Positions 53,021 through 62,702 of a stretch of 64,000 nt of DNA are shown here, piece after piece. Location: positions 744,001 through 808,000 of the forward strand of contig OY723278.1 in assembly GCA_963210315.1 (NCBI GenBank), read 5' to 3'. The notes under the pieces were generated by a model. The model was given only the letters and a program-made list of their open reading frames with translations, had not been told where the DNA came from and made no database searches. Position 1 is the first letter of the stretch; each line of letters starts with the position of its first letter. The position numbers were made by a program, and so were the translations under genes. Source of the DNA: Rhynchopus euleeides (lineage: Eukaryota > Euglenozoa > Diplonemea > Diplonemida > Diplonemidae).

Positions 53021-56000
53021 CTAGACAGTGACGTGGCCCTGTGCCGATGGGCCGTGGGGGTTGTGGTAGTCCGACATATCGTCCTCCTCGATGCTCATGA
53101 AGTCTTCAAGGCTCACAGGCCCCTCCTGTGAGCGGCTGTACGCAAAGCCCGCCATGCCGCACACAGCAAGTCCGCCCACAGCGATCAGCACCCACCCCCA
53201 CACGGGGAAGCCAGACCCGCTGTCGTCCTCAACGCCAGCCCCCTGCAGGCACCCTGTGGCAGGTCTCCCTGAGGCTGCGGCACGGTCCCCGAAGGTGCAC
53301 GTGCACATGAAGTTGGCGCGGGCCGGTGATGCGTCCGAACACAGCTGGGCCTTCCCGCATGGGTCTGACGCACACTCGTCCCACTGCCCGTTCAGCTGGT
53401 GGCACCCGTTTGAGTGCCAACCGCACCCCGCCGCTGCGCGGCAGAGATCTGCAGCAGGCAGCCCCGTGCAGTTGCGCTGCTGGCAGGGGGCAGGTGAGTC
53501 CACAGCTGTTGCCCCAGTGGCAGGGCAGGTGCAGATGAAGTCGTGCTGGGTGGTGTAGGAGGTGTCAGGGTCTGTGCACAGCTGCCATCCGCCGCATGGG
53601 TTGCCGGAGCATTCATCCAGGATGCACGTCGCGCGCCCGTTTGTCGCGTTCACCCCGTTCCCGCATGTGCAAGTATAATCGTGCAGGGAGGCAAGCGTCG
53701 GCATTGGGTCAAAGCATGTCTGCCCTTCCCCGCATGGCAGTGCAGCACACTCGTCCTTCGAACATGTCACAGGCCCGTCCACCTTCCACAGTGTTTCGTC
53801 GTCCCTGCATCTGCACACGAAATCATGGTGGCTGTTCGCTGCCTGGTTAGGATCCTGGCAGGTCTGGTCCGACCCACAGGGGTGGGTGTCGCATTCGTTA
53901 TCAGTGCAGGATGCTGCGCCGCCTGTGGCGTTCAGTCCGTTGGAGCAGGTGCAGGTGAAGTCGCCAATCGATTCCAGTGAATGCACAGGGTCAAAACAGG
54001 CCTGCGAGAGCGGGCACGGCTTGCTCAAGCACTCGTCCTTCGTGCAAGTCACAGGCCCATCCACACGCGATCGCGAGGGAATATCCTGGCAGGTGCACAC
54101 GAAGTCATGATGGCTATTTGCAGCTGTGTTCGGGTCGTTGCACAACTGTCCCGGGCCACACGGATGTGCCACACATTCATCATCAACGCACGTAGCAGGA
54201 CCACCGGTTGCCACCACGCCATTTGCACAAGTGCAGGTGAAGTCTTGGAGGGATGAGAGCGTCTGCGTGGGATCGAAGCAGGTTTGACCTGATGCACATG
54301 GTTTTGCCACACACTCGTCTTTTGTGCAGGTTGCAGGTCCGTCGATGCGCGTCAGCAAAGCATCAGCAATGCAGGTGCACACAAAGTCATGCAGGTTGTC
54401 GCTTGCGGTGTTCGGGTCACTGCACGTCTGGTCAGCGCCACACGGCCCGGGTGTGGTCAGGCACTCATCAGTGACACACGTAGCAGCAGCACCAGTTGCA
54501 TTCACACCGTTTGCACAAGTGCAGGTGAAGTCATGAAGAGAGGAAAGTGTCTGCGTGGGATCGAAGCAGGTTTGACCTGATGCACATGGTTTTGCCACAC
54601 ACTCGTCTTTCGTGCATGTGGCAGGGCCGTCAATGCGTATGATGTTTGCATCAGCACGGCAGGTGCACACGAAGTCATGATGGCTATTTGCAGCTGTGTT
54701 CGGGTCGTTGCACAACTGCCCCGGGCCACACGGATGTGCCACACACTCATCATCAATACATGTAGCAGGACCACCGGTTGCCACCACGTCATTTGCACAA
54801 GTGCAGGTGAAGTCTTGGAGGGATGAGAGCGTCTGCGTGGGATCGAAGCAGGTTTGACCTGATGCACATGGTTTTGCCGCACACTCGTCTTTTGTGCAGG
54901 TTGCAGGTCCGTCGATGCGCGTCAGCAAAGCATCAGCAATGCATGTACACACAAAATCATGCAATTTGTCGCTCGCGGTGTTCGGGTCGTTGCACGTCTG
55001 ATCAGTGCCACACGGCCCGGGTGTGGTCAGACACTCATCAGTGACACATGTAGCAGGACCACCGGTTGCCGTTACGCCATTTGCACAAGTGCAGGTGAAG
55101 TCTTGGAGGGATGAGAGCGTCTGCGTGGGATCGAAGCAGGTTTGACCTGATGCACAGGGCTTTGCCACACACTCGTCTTTCATACAGGTTGCAGGTCCAT
55201 CGATGCGTGTCAGCAAAGCATCAGCAATGCAGGTGCACACAAAATCATGCAATTTGTCGCTCGCGGTGTTCGGGTCGTTGCACGTCTGATCAGTGCCACA
55301 CGGCCCGGGTGTGGTCAGACACTCGTCGGTGACACATGTAGCAGGACCACCGGTTGCCACCACGCCATTTGCACAAGTGCAGGTGAAGTCTTGGAGGGAT
55401 GAGAGCGTCTGCGTGGGATCGAAGCAGGTTTGACCTGATGCACATGGTTTTGCCACACACTCGTCTTTTGTGCAGGTTGCAGGTCCGTCGATGCGTGTCA
55501 GCAAAGCATCAGCAATGCAGGTGCACACAAAGTCATGCAGCTTATTGCTTGCGGTGTTCGGGTCACTGCAAGTCTGATCAGAGCCACAAGGTGCTGACGT
55601 ACACTCGTCCATGACGCAGCTTGCAGCGGCTCCTGTGGACGTCACACCATTCCCACATGTGCATGTGAAATCTTTCAGCTGCTCTGGTGTTTGCGTGGGG
55701 TCATTGCACGTCTGCCCCTGGGCACACGGCTGTGTCGCACACTCATCCAACAGGCACACTGCCCGTGCACCAGTGTTTGACGTCCCGTCGGACACACAGG
55801 TGCATACATAGTCCTGCAGCGCGAGGGCACTTGTGCTGGGGTCCTTGCAAGTCTGCCCTGCCCCACAGGGCATCGCATCGCACTCATCAGACACGCAAGT
55901 CGCAGGTGCCCCTGTCTGCGACCCTTGTCCTACTGTGCATGTGCAGACGTAATCCAGCGTCGCTGCCCCAGACTGATCAGGATCCGCGCAGGTCTGCGTG

Positions 56001-59000
56001 GGGCCGCAAGGCTTCGCATCGCACTCGTTGTTCGTCCCCTGCGCACAGACAGCAGGCTGCCCCACCTGAGATAATCCAGTATTGGGTGCGGGGCACGTGC
56101 AGATGAAGTCCTTGACTGACAGAGGTGATGTGTTGGGGTCGCTGCACGCCTGCGTCTGGCCACACGGGGAGGTGGCACATTCCTCGGTCTGGCAACGGCT
56201 CACTGCTGCGCCGCTGCTTGTCACAGATGTATGCAGCACACAGGCACAGATGAAGTCTTGCAGCTTGTCGGCGGCTTTGTTCGGGTCGCTGCAAGTCTGA
56301 CCTGCACCACACGGGTTGGTTGGAAGACACTCATCCTTGCTGCATACAGCCATTGCACCCTTTGCCGACACACCGTTGGCGCAAGTACACACGAAGTCGC
56401 CCGTCGATTTCGGTGATGGCGTTGGGTCCTTACAAGTCTGCCCACTCCCGCACGGGTTGGAGACACACTCATCCTTCGAGCAAGTTGCAGGGCCATCAGT
56501 CTTCATGATTGTCTTGTCGGAGTCACATGTGCAGGCGAAGTCATGGAGCTTGTTGGCGGCTTTGTTCGGGTCGTTGCAAGTCTGGCCTGCGCCACACGGG
56601 TTGGCTGGAAGACACTCATCCTTGGTGCACGTCGCTGAAGCGCCTGTTGCCGACACACCGTTGGCGCAAGTGCACACGAAGTCGCCCGTCGATTTCGGCG
56701 ACGGTGTCGGGACCTTACAAGTCTGTCCACTCCCGCACGGGTTGGAGACACACTCGTCCTTCGAGCAAGTTGCAGGGCCATCAGTCTTCATGATTGTCTT
56801 GTCGGAGTCACATGTGCAGGCGAAATCATGGAGCTTGTTGGCGGCTTTGTTCGGATCGTTGCAAGTCTGACCTGCGCCACACGGGTTGGTTGGAAGACAC
56901 TCATCTTTGCTACACGCCGCCATTGCACCCTTTGCCGACACACCGTTGGCGCAAGTGCACACGAAGTCGCCCGTCGATTTCGGTGATGGTGTCGGGTCCT
57001 TACAAGTCTGTCCACTCCCGCACGGGTTGGAGACACACTCATCCTTCGAGCAAGTTGCAGGGCCATCAGTCTTTATGATTGTCTTGTCGGAGTCACATGT
57101 GCAGGCGAAGTCATGAAGCTTGTTGGCGGCTTTGTTCGGGTCGTTGCAAGTCTGACCTGCGCCACACGGGTTGGTTGGAAGACACTCATCCTTGCTGCAC
57201 GTCGCTGAAGCGCCTGTTGCTGACACACCGTTGGCGCAAGTGCACACGAAGTCGCCCGTCGATTTCGGTGACGGTGTCAGGTCCTTACAAGTCTGCCCAC
57301 TCCCGCACGGGTTGGAGACACACTCATCCTTCGAGCAAGTTGCAGGGCCATCAGTCTTCATGATTGTCTTGTCGGAGTCACATGTGCAGGCGAAGTCATG
57401 GAGCTTGTTGGCGGCTTTGTTCGGGTCGTTGCAAGTCTGACCTGCACCACACGGGTTGGTTGGAAGACACTCATCTTTGCTACACGCCGCCATTGCACCC
57501 TTTGCCGACACACCGTTGGCGCAAGTGCACACGAAGTCGCCCGTCGATTTCGGTGACGGTGTCGGGTCCTTACAAATCTGTCCACTCCCGCACGGGTTGG
57601 AGACACACTCGTCTTTCGAGCAAGTTGCAGGGCCATCAGTCTTCATGATTGTCTTGTCGGAGTCACATGTGCAGGCGAAGTCATGAAGCTTGTTGGCGGC
57701 TTTGTTCGGGTCGTTGCAAGTCTGACCTGCGCCACACGGGTTGGTTGGAAGACACTCATCCTTGCTGCACGTCGCTGAAGCGCCTGTTGCCGACACACCG
57801 TTGGCGCAAGTGCACACGAAGTCACCCGTCGATTTCGGTGATGGTGTTGGGTCTTTACAAGTCTGCCCACTCCCGCACGGGTTGGAGACACACTCGTCCT
57901 TCGAGCAAGTTGCAGGGCCATCAGTCTTCATGATTGTCTTGTCGGAGTCACATGTGCAGGCGAAGTCATGGAGCTTGTTGGCGGCTTTGTTCGGATCGTT
58001 GCAAGTCTGACCTGCACCACACGGGTTGGTTGGAAGACACTCATCCTTGCTGCATACAGCCATTGCACCCTTTGCTGACACACCGTTGGCGCAAGTGCAC
58101 ACGAAGTCACCAGTTGACTGCAGCACGGGCTGTGGGTCCAAGGACGTCTGCCCCTTCCCACATGGCGACCCCAGACATTCGTCCTTTGGCTGGGGGCCTG
58201 GTGCTGCTGTTGGTGGTGCCGGCGTTGGTGGCGACGGCGTCTGCGGTGCCGGTGTGGTGACCGGTGGGACACCTGGACACCCACCCGTCCATGATGGGAT
58301 CGCCTCTGCTGCTGTCTCAACGCAGTAGCCCTCTGGATTTGCAGCGCAATCAGCCTCAACAGTCAGAACCCAATTATACACCCGCTGGTAGATACGCGCC
58401 CCATCACGTTCAAACCAAGTCCCCTCATCGCCGCGCCCCGATGGGTCCAGCTCCCACACGAGCTTGGGGCGCAAGAACAGGTTCGTGCCATCAAAGTAGT
58501 ACTTGTCGAACTTCGGTGCACTCCAGACCTCTGCGATACAAGCAGCCTCTGTGTAGACCCGAAGATATCTGGTGTCTGGGTGCACACCCTTGATTGTGAA
58601 CTTCGTCCCTGCCGGGTAGCTGATGGCGAAGCGCAGCGTGCTGTTGTTGGGGATGGATACAGGCTCGATGGTAAACTTCTTGGGGGTTCCCTTATTCAGC
58701 CGCATGTACCACCCTGTCCCTGTCAGCCCTGTAATGCCCGCGTTCTGTGTGATGTCAAGCTTGCGGATAGGCAGCCCGGGCGAATTCCACAGCGCCATGT
58801 ACCCCACATTGCAGTTGCTCCAGTCTTGAGTATCGGCGTTCTTCCAGACATTACAACTGCCACTCTTCCCAATACCGCCACTTCCGGGGGCGATGTCCGG
58901 GGTCAGCACATTGATGTGTACCACCTCGCGCTCCTCGTAGTTCGCAGGCCTCTTCGGACACAGCCACGCAGACCAGGCAGCCTCGTACTTGCAGTCATCG

Positions 59001-61846
59001 CACAGTTGCCACCAGTTCACGTACGACCCCACCACTGTTGGGTAACCGGTCCCTGCGGTACTGCCGTCATAATCCACGAGGTTAAACTGCCGTGAAGCAC
59101 CACTCTTCAGCGTTTTGATTGCCAGCCGCAGCTCCCGGTCGACGTTTGTATACTTGATCTTGTTCACGGAATTGATGTGCTGCGGCTTGAATACGTCAGA
59201 GTAATAAAGAGAAGACCAGATGACGTTGTAGTAGAGGTACGGCGCTGTCTTGGCACAACCTTCATCGCCAGCTGGCACGATTTCCTCCCCTGCAAGAAAG
59301 TTGGGAACACATTTTCTCTTCTTAAAGTTGCGGAACTCGGTGCTGGTGATGAGGGTGTTCATTGCGGTGTCGTAGAACCGGAAGCCATCGTGGTGTCTCC
59401 TGTCAGTCAGTGCGGGAAGGTTGCCGCTTTCGGCGTTCACCAACCCATTCCCCATCCAGGCCTGCCCGAAGAGGGTCCCGGAGCGGGAGGCATCGTGGAC
59501 CTCAAAGCCGTCGATTTCGACACGGCTGCCCCAATGCAGAAAGCCCACATTCACGCAGTACAGCAGAGTGTTCTCGAATCGAGGCCACAAGTATTTGGAC
59601 ACATCCCATTCAAATGCACCTTTGTGGCTCGTTGTCATCGTGCTCCTCTCGGCGAACCCACTGTTCCACACGAGGCGGGTCTTCGAATCGTCAGTGTGCT
59701 TCAGCTCACCACCCACATAGACCCCGCCAGCAGAGGCCCAGTACCAACCTGTCGAGTGTGCGGTGTTGCCGCTGAACTTCTTGATCGTGCGGCTCTTGGG
59801 CACAATATTGGCATTCTTCATCTCGCCAATGGGTTCCGGCAGACCGGGGAACCCGAAGCCAGACCACCCACCCGACGCCACGTTCCCCACAATCGAGTTG
59901 TACGCGTTCGAGAAGTAGAAGCCTGTTGCAGAAGCGTCGGCAGGCTGGATACGCTGCCCGCTCGTCAGCCCGCCAGGGTTCACGTCCTGCTCAATGATCT
60001 GTCCTTCCTGCCCTGGCCCTGCAGCTGGCTTGCCGATGACGTGGACGTGTGCCGCCATGTTGTAGCTCACAGTGTTGTTCTCCTCCACACCGTCCTCCAC
60101 GTAGTAGCAGCTCCCTGTTGCGTTGAAGGCCACGTTCTCAGAAACACGCGACCCGTGCGTCCCGTGGATGACGAAGCAACGGAAGTACGTGTCACGTGCC
60201 ACGTTGTCGGAGAAGTACGACCCGCTGTCAGCGCCCAGCAAGTGGAAGTGGAAGGGGTAACGCGCCATGATGTTTGTCTGCCCCATGTAGCGGGAGGCGA
60301 CGCCTGCCACACGGCCACGCTTCCCCGCCACCACAAAGTGGGCGCCGTACCCATCTGCGTCGGGCTCCCCCTCCAGCATGATGTGGCGGCTCAGGAGCGC
60401 CACCTCGCCCTGGTACTCTGTCCCGGCGTAGTGGTTGTAGGCCAGCTCTGCGGTGAACTGGACGACGCGGCCGGCGCCCCCCACAGCCTTGACCGTCATC
60501 ACCTCGTTCTGGTGCGGCTGCCCCTTCCCCGTGTCGTCCGGGATTGTCGTCAGCACCGCCACCTCCTGCCCGGGGTACCAGTTCACCGCCTCCTGCAGGT
60601 ACACCCGGTCGTCCCCGGCACGTGCCTGCCGCGCCAGCCGCACCCACGTCGGGAAGAACCGCCGCCCGAACATGTCCACCTCCCCGGACCCCGTCACCGC
60701 AAGCCCCTTCGACCCGAACCCGTCCAGGTCTGTCGCGGGGTCCCCGCGCTGCCCCCAGAAGGTCATCTTGATGGGGCCCTGCATCCGGCACGTCTCGCTC
60801 CCGATCCGCAGCTTCCCCTGCACCACCACCGCCTTCACTGTCAGCGCCACAGCCTCGTCCCGGAAGATCAGCTCCGACGTCGCAGGCACCACAATCTTCG
60901 TGTACCGCGCCCCCGCCACGAACGACTGCGCCCCCACCACCACCTTTGCGTTTCCCGGGAGCTCGAGCGTCCCCGTCGTCTTCGTCCCGAACACCGACTC
61001 CCACGTCTGCAGACCCGCCTCATCAAAAGGGCACCCAGACTGCTGCGTCAGCTCCGCACTGCCCGGGGTCACCGGACGTTCAAAGCGAAACTTCTCCGTG
61101 TACGACGACAGGCGAGTTGGTGCCGGGATTGTCGCACCCGGACGCGTCAGGCAGAAGTTCCGCAGCACGAACGACACCTCGTAGTCGCGCGGCTGCTGCT
61201 TGAGGTCAAAGTGAACCCAGAACATCTCGCGCGTGCCCACCAACCCCTTGGTAGCCACGAACACCCCGGTGTACTTCGTGAACCCATCTGCCGCAGCCAC
61301 GCCTGTCATCGGGACCTCTGCACCACCCTCGATATTCCACGGCTCGTCGCGCGTATACTCAGTAGGCCACACAAACGTGCTCTTGAACATCGTGGCGTTG
61401 CTCTTGAACTGCATCATGCCTGGCGGCTTAGACAGCACAGGCGGGGATGGGTCCGCCGGATCCCCAACTATCTTCGCCTCAATGGTGACGGAGTACGCCG
61501 TGCCGACCGACAGCGCCGGCAGGAGCGCCACGGTGCTGTCAGACTTGGCATAGAAGAACTTGTTCCCCCACTTCTTCATCGTGTAGGTGACCGACGCCGA
61601 ACCCTTCACGACCCTCCCGTTCACCTCCTGCCCCTGGTTGTCCAGCGCTCCGAAATCCGGAGCGAACCCCAGGCCCATGATGCTGTTCGCTGTGCAGGCC
61701 GCCGTCTCTGCCAGCCCTATTTTGTCCACATCGAACGCGGGGCTGGGTGCAGTTGGAAAGGCCCCCTCTGCGGCAGACGCCCACACCGCGACAAGCAGCA
61801 TGCACCGCCAGTGCATTGCACGGCTTGCGATGCACAACACGCACAC
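53021..61846 (-). CDS. G8/beta-helix protein with 34 EGF-like modules, type I membrane, 2941 aa
   Basis: Largest intact gene in the window and complete partner of the split gene at 25581-39602. Start is Met-1 (61846) or, more likely, Met-11 (61816), which opens the signal peptide MHWRCMLLVAVWASAAEG; the motif FPTAPSP follows. Parts: N-terminal domain (about 40-250), G8 (about 270-365), beta-helix (about 475-980) with PFHFHLLGADSGSYF, GTHG and YYVEDGVEE, a Cys-containing segment (CPKRPANYEERE), a Pro-rich linker, then about 34 EGF-like modules (about 1218-2850), each with six Cys and starting DEC. Modules 1-14 alternate two types. Near the end are an irregular Cys cluster (CTGLPAADLCRAAAGC), GSGFPVW, a transmembrane helix (about 2882-2903) and an acidic 38-residue tail. 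In module 1 one Cys is Ser (GQTSLD, against GQTCLD in the split copy). A large adhesion or polysaccharide-processing surface protein is likely. Confidence 0.92.
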   Translation of the reverse strand: MCVLCIASRAMHWRCMLLVAVWASAAEGAFPTAPSPAFDVDKIGLAETAACTANSIMGLGFAPDFGALDNQGQEVNGRVVKGSASVTYTMKKWGNKFFYAKSDSTVALLPALSVGTAYSVTIEAKIVGDPADPSPPVLSKPPGMMQFKSNATMFKSTFVWPTEYTRDEPWNIEGGAEVPMTGVAAADGFTKYTGVFVATKGLVGTREMFWVHFDLKQQPRDYEVSFVLRNFCLTRPGATIPAPTRLSSYTEKFRFERPVTPGSAELTQQSGCPFDEAGLQTWESVFGTKTTGTLELPGNAKVVVGAQSFVAGARYTKIVVPATSELIFRDEAVALTVKAVVVQGKLRIGSETCRMQGPIKMTFWGQRGDPATDLDGFGSKGLAVTGSGEVDMFGRRFFPTWVRLARQARAGDDRVYLQEAVNWYPGQEVAVLTTIPDDTGKGQPHQNEVMTVKAVGGAGRVVQFTAELAYNHYAGTEYQGEVALLSRHIMLEGEPDADGYGAHFVVAGKRGRVAGVASRYMGQTNIMARYPFHFHLLGADSGSYFSDNVARDTYFRCFVIHGTHGSRVSENVAFNATGSCYYVEDGVEENNTVSYNMAAHVHVIGKPAAGPGQEGQIIEQDVNPGGLTSGQRIQPADASATGFYFSNAYNSIVGNVASGGWSGFGFPGLPEPIGEMKNANIVPKSRTIKKFSGNTAHSTGWYWASAGGVYVGGELKHTDDSKTRLVWNSGFAERSTMTTSHKGAFEWDVSKYLWPRFENTLLYCVNVGFLHWGSRVEIDGFEVHDASRSGTLFGQAWMGNGLVNAESGNLPALTDRRHHDGFRFYDTAMNTLITSTEFRNFKKRKCVPNFLAGEEIVPAGDEGCAKTAPYLYYNVIWSSLYYSDVFKPQHINSVNKIKYTNVDRELRLAIKTLKSGASRQFNLVDYDGSTAGTGYPTVVGSYVNWWQLCDDCKYEAAWSAWLCPKRPANYEEREVVHINVLTPDIAPGSGGIGKSGSCNVWKNADTQDWSNCNVGYMALWNSPGLPIRKLDITQNAGITGLTGTGWYMRLNKGTPKKFTIEPVSIPNNSTLRFAISYPAGTKFTIKGVHPDTRYLRVYTEAACIAEVWSAPKFDKYYFDGTNLFLRPKLVWELDPSGRGDEGTWFERDGARIYQRVYNWVLTVEADCAANPEGYCVETAAEAIPSWTGGCPGVPPVTTPAPQTPSPPTPAPPTAAPGPQPKDECLGSPCGKGQTSLDPQPVLQSTGDFVCTCANGVSAKGAMAVCSKDECLPTNPCGAGQTCNDPNKAANKLHDFACTCDSDKTIMKTDGPATCSKDECVSNPCGSGQTCKDPTPSPKSTGDFVCTCANGVSATGASATCSKDECLPTNPCGAGQTCNDPNKAANKLHDFACTCDSDKTIMKTDGPATCSKDECVSNPCGSGQICKDPTPSPKSTGDFVCTCANGVSAKGAMAACSKDECLPTNPCGAGQTCNDPNKAANKLHDFACTCDSDKTIMKTDGPATCSKDECVSNPCGSGQTCKDLTPSPKSTGDFVCTCANGVSATGASATCSKDECLPTNPCGAGQTCNDPNKAANKLHDFACTCDSDKTIIKTDGPATCSKDECVSNPCGSGQTCKDPTPSPKSTGDFVCTCANGVSAKGAMAACSKDECLPTNPCGAGQTCNDPNKAANKLHDFACTCDSDKTIMKTDGPATCSKDECVSNPCGSGQTCKVPTPSPKSTGDFVCTCANGVSATGASATCTKDECLPANPCGAGQTCNDPNKAANKLHDFACTCDSDKTIMKTDGPATCSKDECVSNPCGSGQTCKDPTPSPKSTGDFVCTCANGVSAKGAMAVCSKDECLPTNPCGAGQTCSDPNKAADKLQDFICACVLHTSVTSSGAAVSRCQTEECATSPCGQTQACSDPNTSPLSVKDFICTCPAPNTGLSQVGQPAVCAQGTNNECDAKPCGPTQTCADPDQSGAATLDYVCTCTVGQGSQTGAPATCVSDECDAMPCGAGQTCKDPSTSALALQDYVCTCVSDGTSNTGARAVCLLDECATQPCAQGQTCNDPTQTPEQLKDFTCTCGNGVTSTGAAASCVMDECTSAPCGSDQTCSDPNTASNKLHDFVCTCIADALLTRIDGPATCTKDECVAKPCASGQTCFDPTQTLSSLQDFTCTCANGVVATGGPATCVTDECLTTPGPCGTDQTCNDPNTASDKLHDFVCTCIADALLTRIDGPATCMKDECVAKPCASGQTCFDPTQTLSSLQDFTCTCANGVTATGGPATCVTDECLTTPGPCGTDQTCNDPNTASDKLHDFVCTCIADALLTRIDGPATCTKDECAAKPCASGQTCFDPTQTLSSLQDFTCTCANDVVATGGPATCIDDECVAHPCGPGQLCNDPNTAANSHHDFVCTCRADANIIRIDGPATCTKDECVAKPCASGQTCFDPTQTLSSLHDFTCTCANGVNATGAAATCVTDECLTTPGPCGADQTCSDPNTASDNLHDFVCTCIADALLTRIDGPATCTKDECVAKPCASGQTCFDPTQTLSSLQDFTCTCANGVVATGGPATCVDDECVAHPCGPGQLCNDPNTAANSHHDFVCTCQDIPSRSRVDGPVTCTKDECLSKPCPLSQACFDPVHSLESIGDFTCTCSNGLNATGGAASCTDNECDTHPCGSDQTCQDPNQAANSHHDFVCRCRDDETLWKVDGPVTCSKDECAALPCGEGQTCFDPMPTLASLHDYTCTCGNGVNATNGRATCILDECSGNPCGGWQLCTDPDTSYTTQHDFICTCPATGATAVDSPAPCQQRNCTGLPAADLCRAAAGCGWHSNGCHQLNGQWDECASDPCGKAQLCSDASPARANFMCTCTFGDRAAASGRPATGCLQGAGVEDDSGSGFPVWGWVLIAVGGLAVCGMAGFAYSRSQEGPVSLEDFMSIEEDDMSDYHNPHGPSAQGHVTV
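53290..58190 (-). repeat. Tandem EGF-coding repeats in the intact gene
   Basis: The same arrangement as in the split paralogue: a 285-bp two-module array at about 56240-58175 (seven pairs), a second two-module array (period about 288 bp) at about 54250-55600, and single divergent modules between and after. Both paralogues keep 34 modules, so the array has not changed in number since the block duplicated. Confidence 0.88.
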
Positions 61847-61885
61847 GCCTCGCCCCTGCAGAGTGCCCCGCAGCCTCTCGTGCTG

Positions 61886-61910
61886 CTGTCACAAAAAGCA
61901 AAAAGTAACC
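61886..61910 (-). promoter_or_regulatory. T-rich tract and ACAG upstream of the 2941-aa gene: candidate splice acceptor
   Basis: The coding strand reads ACTTTTTGCTTTTTGTGACAG here, 40-70 bases before the possible ATGs. The same sequence lies upstream of the split copy (about 39642-39666). The pyrimidine tract plus AG fits a trans- or cis-splice acceptor; there is no direct proof. Confidence 0.3.
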
Positions 61911-62430
61911 TGAAGGAATGTGGGTGTTTAATGTTACAGTGATATGAACTGCATTGGGTGTCGGAGTGGAGCTCTACCGCACTCCGCCAGACACGTCGCT
62001 AAGGTGGGGGTTGGCGGGAGGCGGGGGGCTGTTTCATGGAGGGCGATCTATCCGGCAGATATGCCTGCGGCACCGTCTACTTCTGCTGTATGTGTGGAGG
62101 GGGCGGGTCGTGCAGTAGAAGAAGGGTAAAGCGGGAAAGAGGGAACCTCCCTGTGTGTGTGTGTGCGTGCGGGGCGGGGTGGGGGCGAGGACTTGACCTA
62201 CGTTCCGCAAACCCGCATAGGGGATACTTGCTTGATATCTTTGGGGTTGAATGAACGTAAACCCCACCATCCCCCCCCCCCCTCCCGCAAAGACAACCAT
62301 CGGGCTGTTAGTTTGTGGGGCGGCCATAAAAAAACTAAGGGGATTACACCCACAGCCAGTGCTCTCGCTGGTCGCCACGATCTGACAAACGGCATGGCGA
62401 ATTTTGAGGTCGAAAAAAAGAGGCGGAAAA

Positions 62431-62702
62431 AAAATTTCCGCAGGCGCTTCGCGCCTGCGGCGTCGATCACGTCGACACGTGACACACTGAGTGGACAGCG
62501 CATAACCTGCCCCACACTGATGTGGGCTTCATCGTCCGGCAGACATCGTGTGCCGCAGCCATGCAGTGCATGGACGGTGGTGAGAGACTCATCCGGCAGG
62601 CAGTTCCCTAGCCATCTTGAGGACCTTCTGGAGGTTTCAAACAGGGGGGTCTGGGGGGCGGAGCCCCCCAGCCGCCGGAGGCCACGGTAGTGAGCATCTT
62701 TT
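62431..62702 (-). repeat. Paired-hairpin motif, copy e
   Basis: Minus-strand orientation. Box 1 is at about 62641-62702 (CTGGGGGGC-GGA-GCCCCCCAG, then CCACGGTAGTGAGCATC). Box 2 is at 62438-62460 (CCGCAGGCGC-TTC-GCGCCTGCGG), beside an AAAAAAAATTT tract. About 180 bp between the boxes is unlike the other copies. After box 1, ATTGTGGGCG-ACAG matches the flank of copy b. Confidence 0.7.

Larger units (their letters stand above)
47926..62280. repeat. Segmental duplication, block B (direct repeat of 23187-40030)
   Basis: Starts 120 bp upstream of the DOMON gene's ATG and ends near 62280, after the conserved tract TTGACCTACGTTCCGCAAAC. Collinear with block A apart from element insertions. The extra 66-bp tandem unit at about 49050-49170 (GGTCCCATGGTACACTCATT) is single in block A (about 24255). 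Confidence 0.9.
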
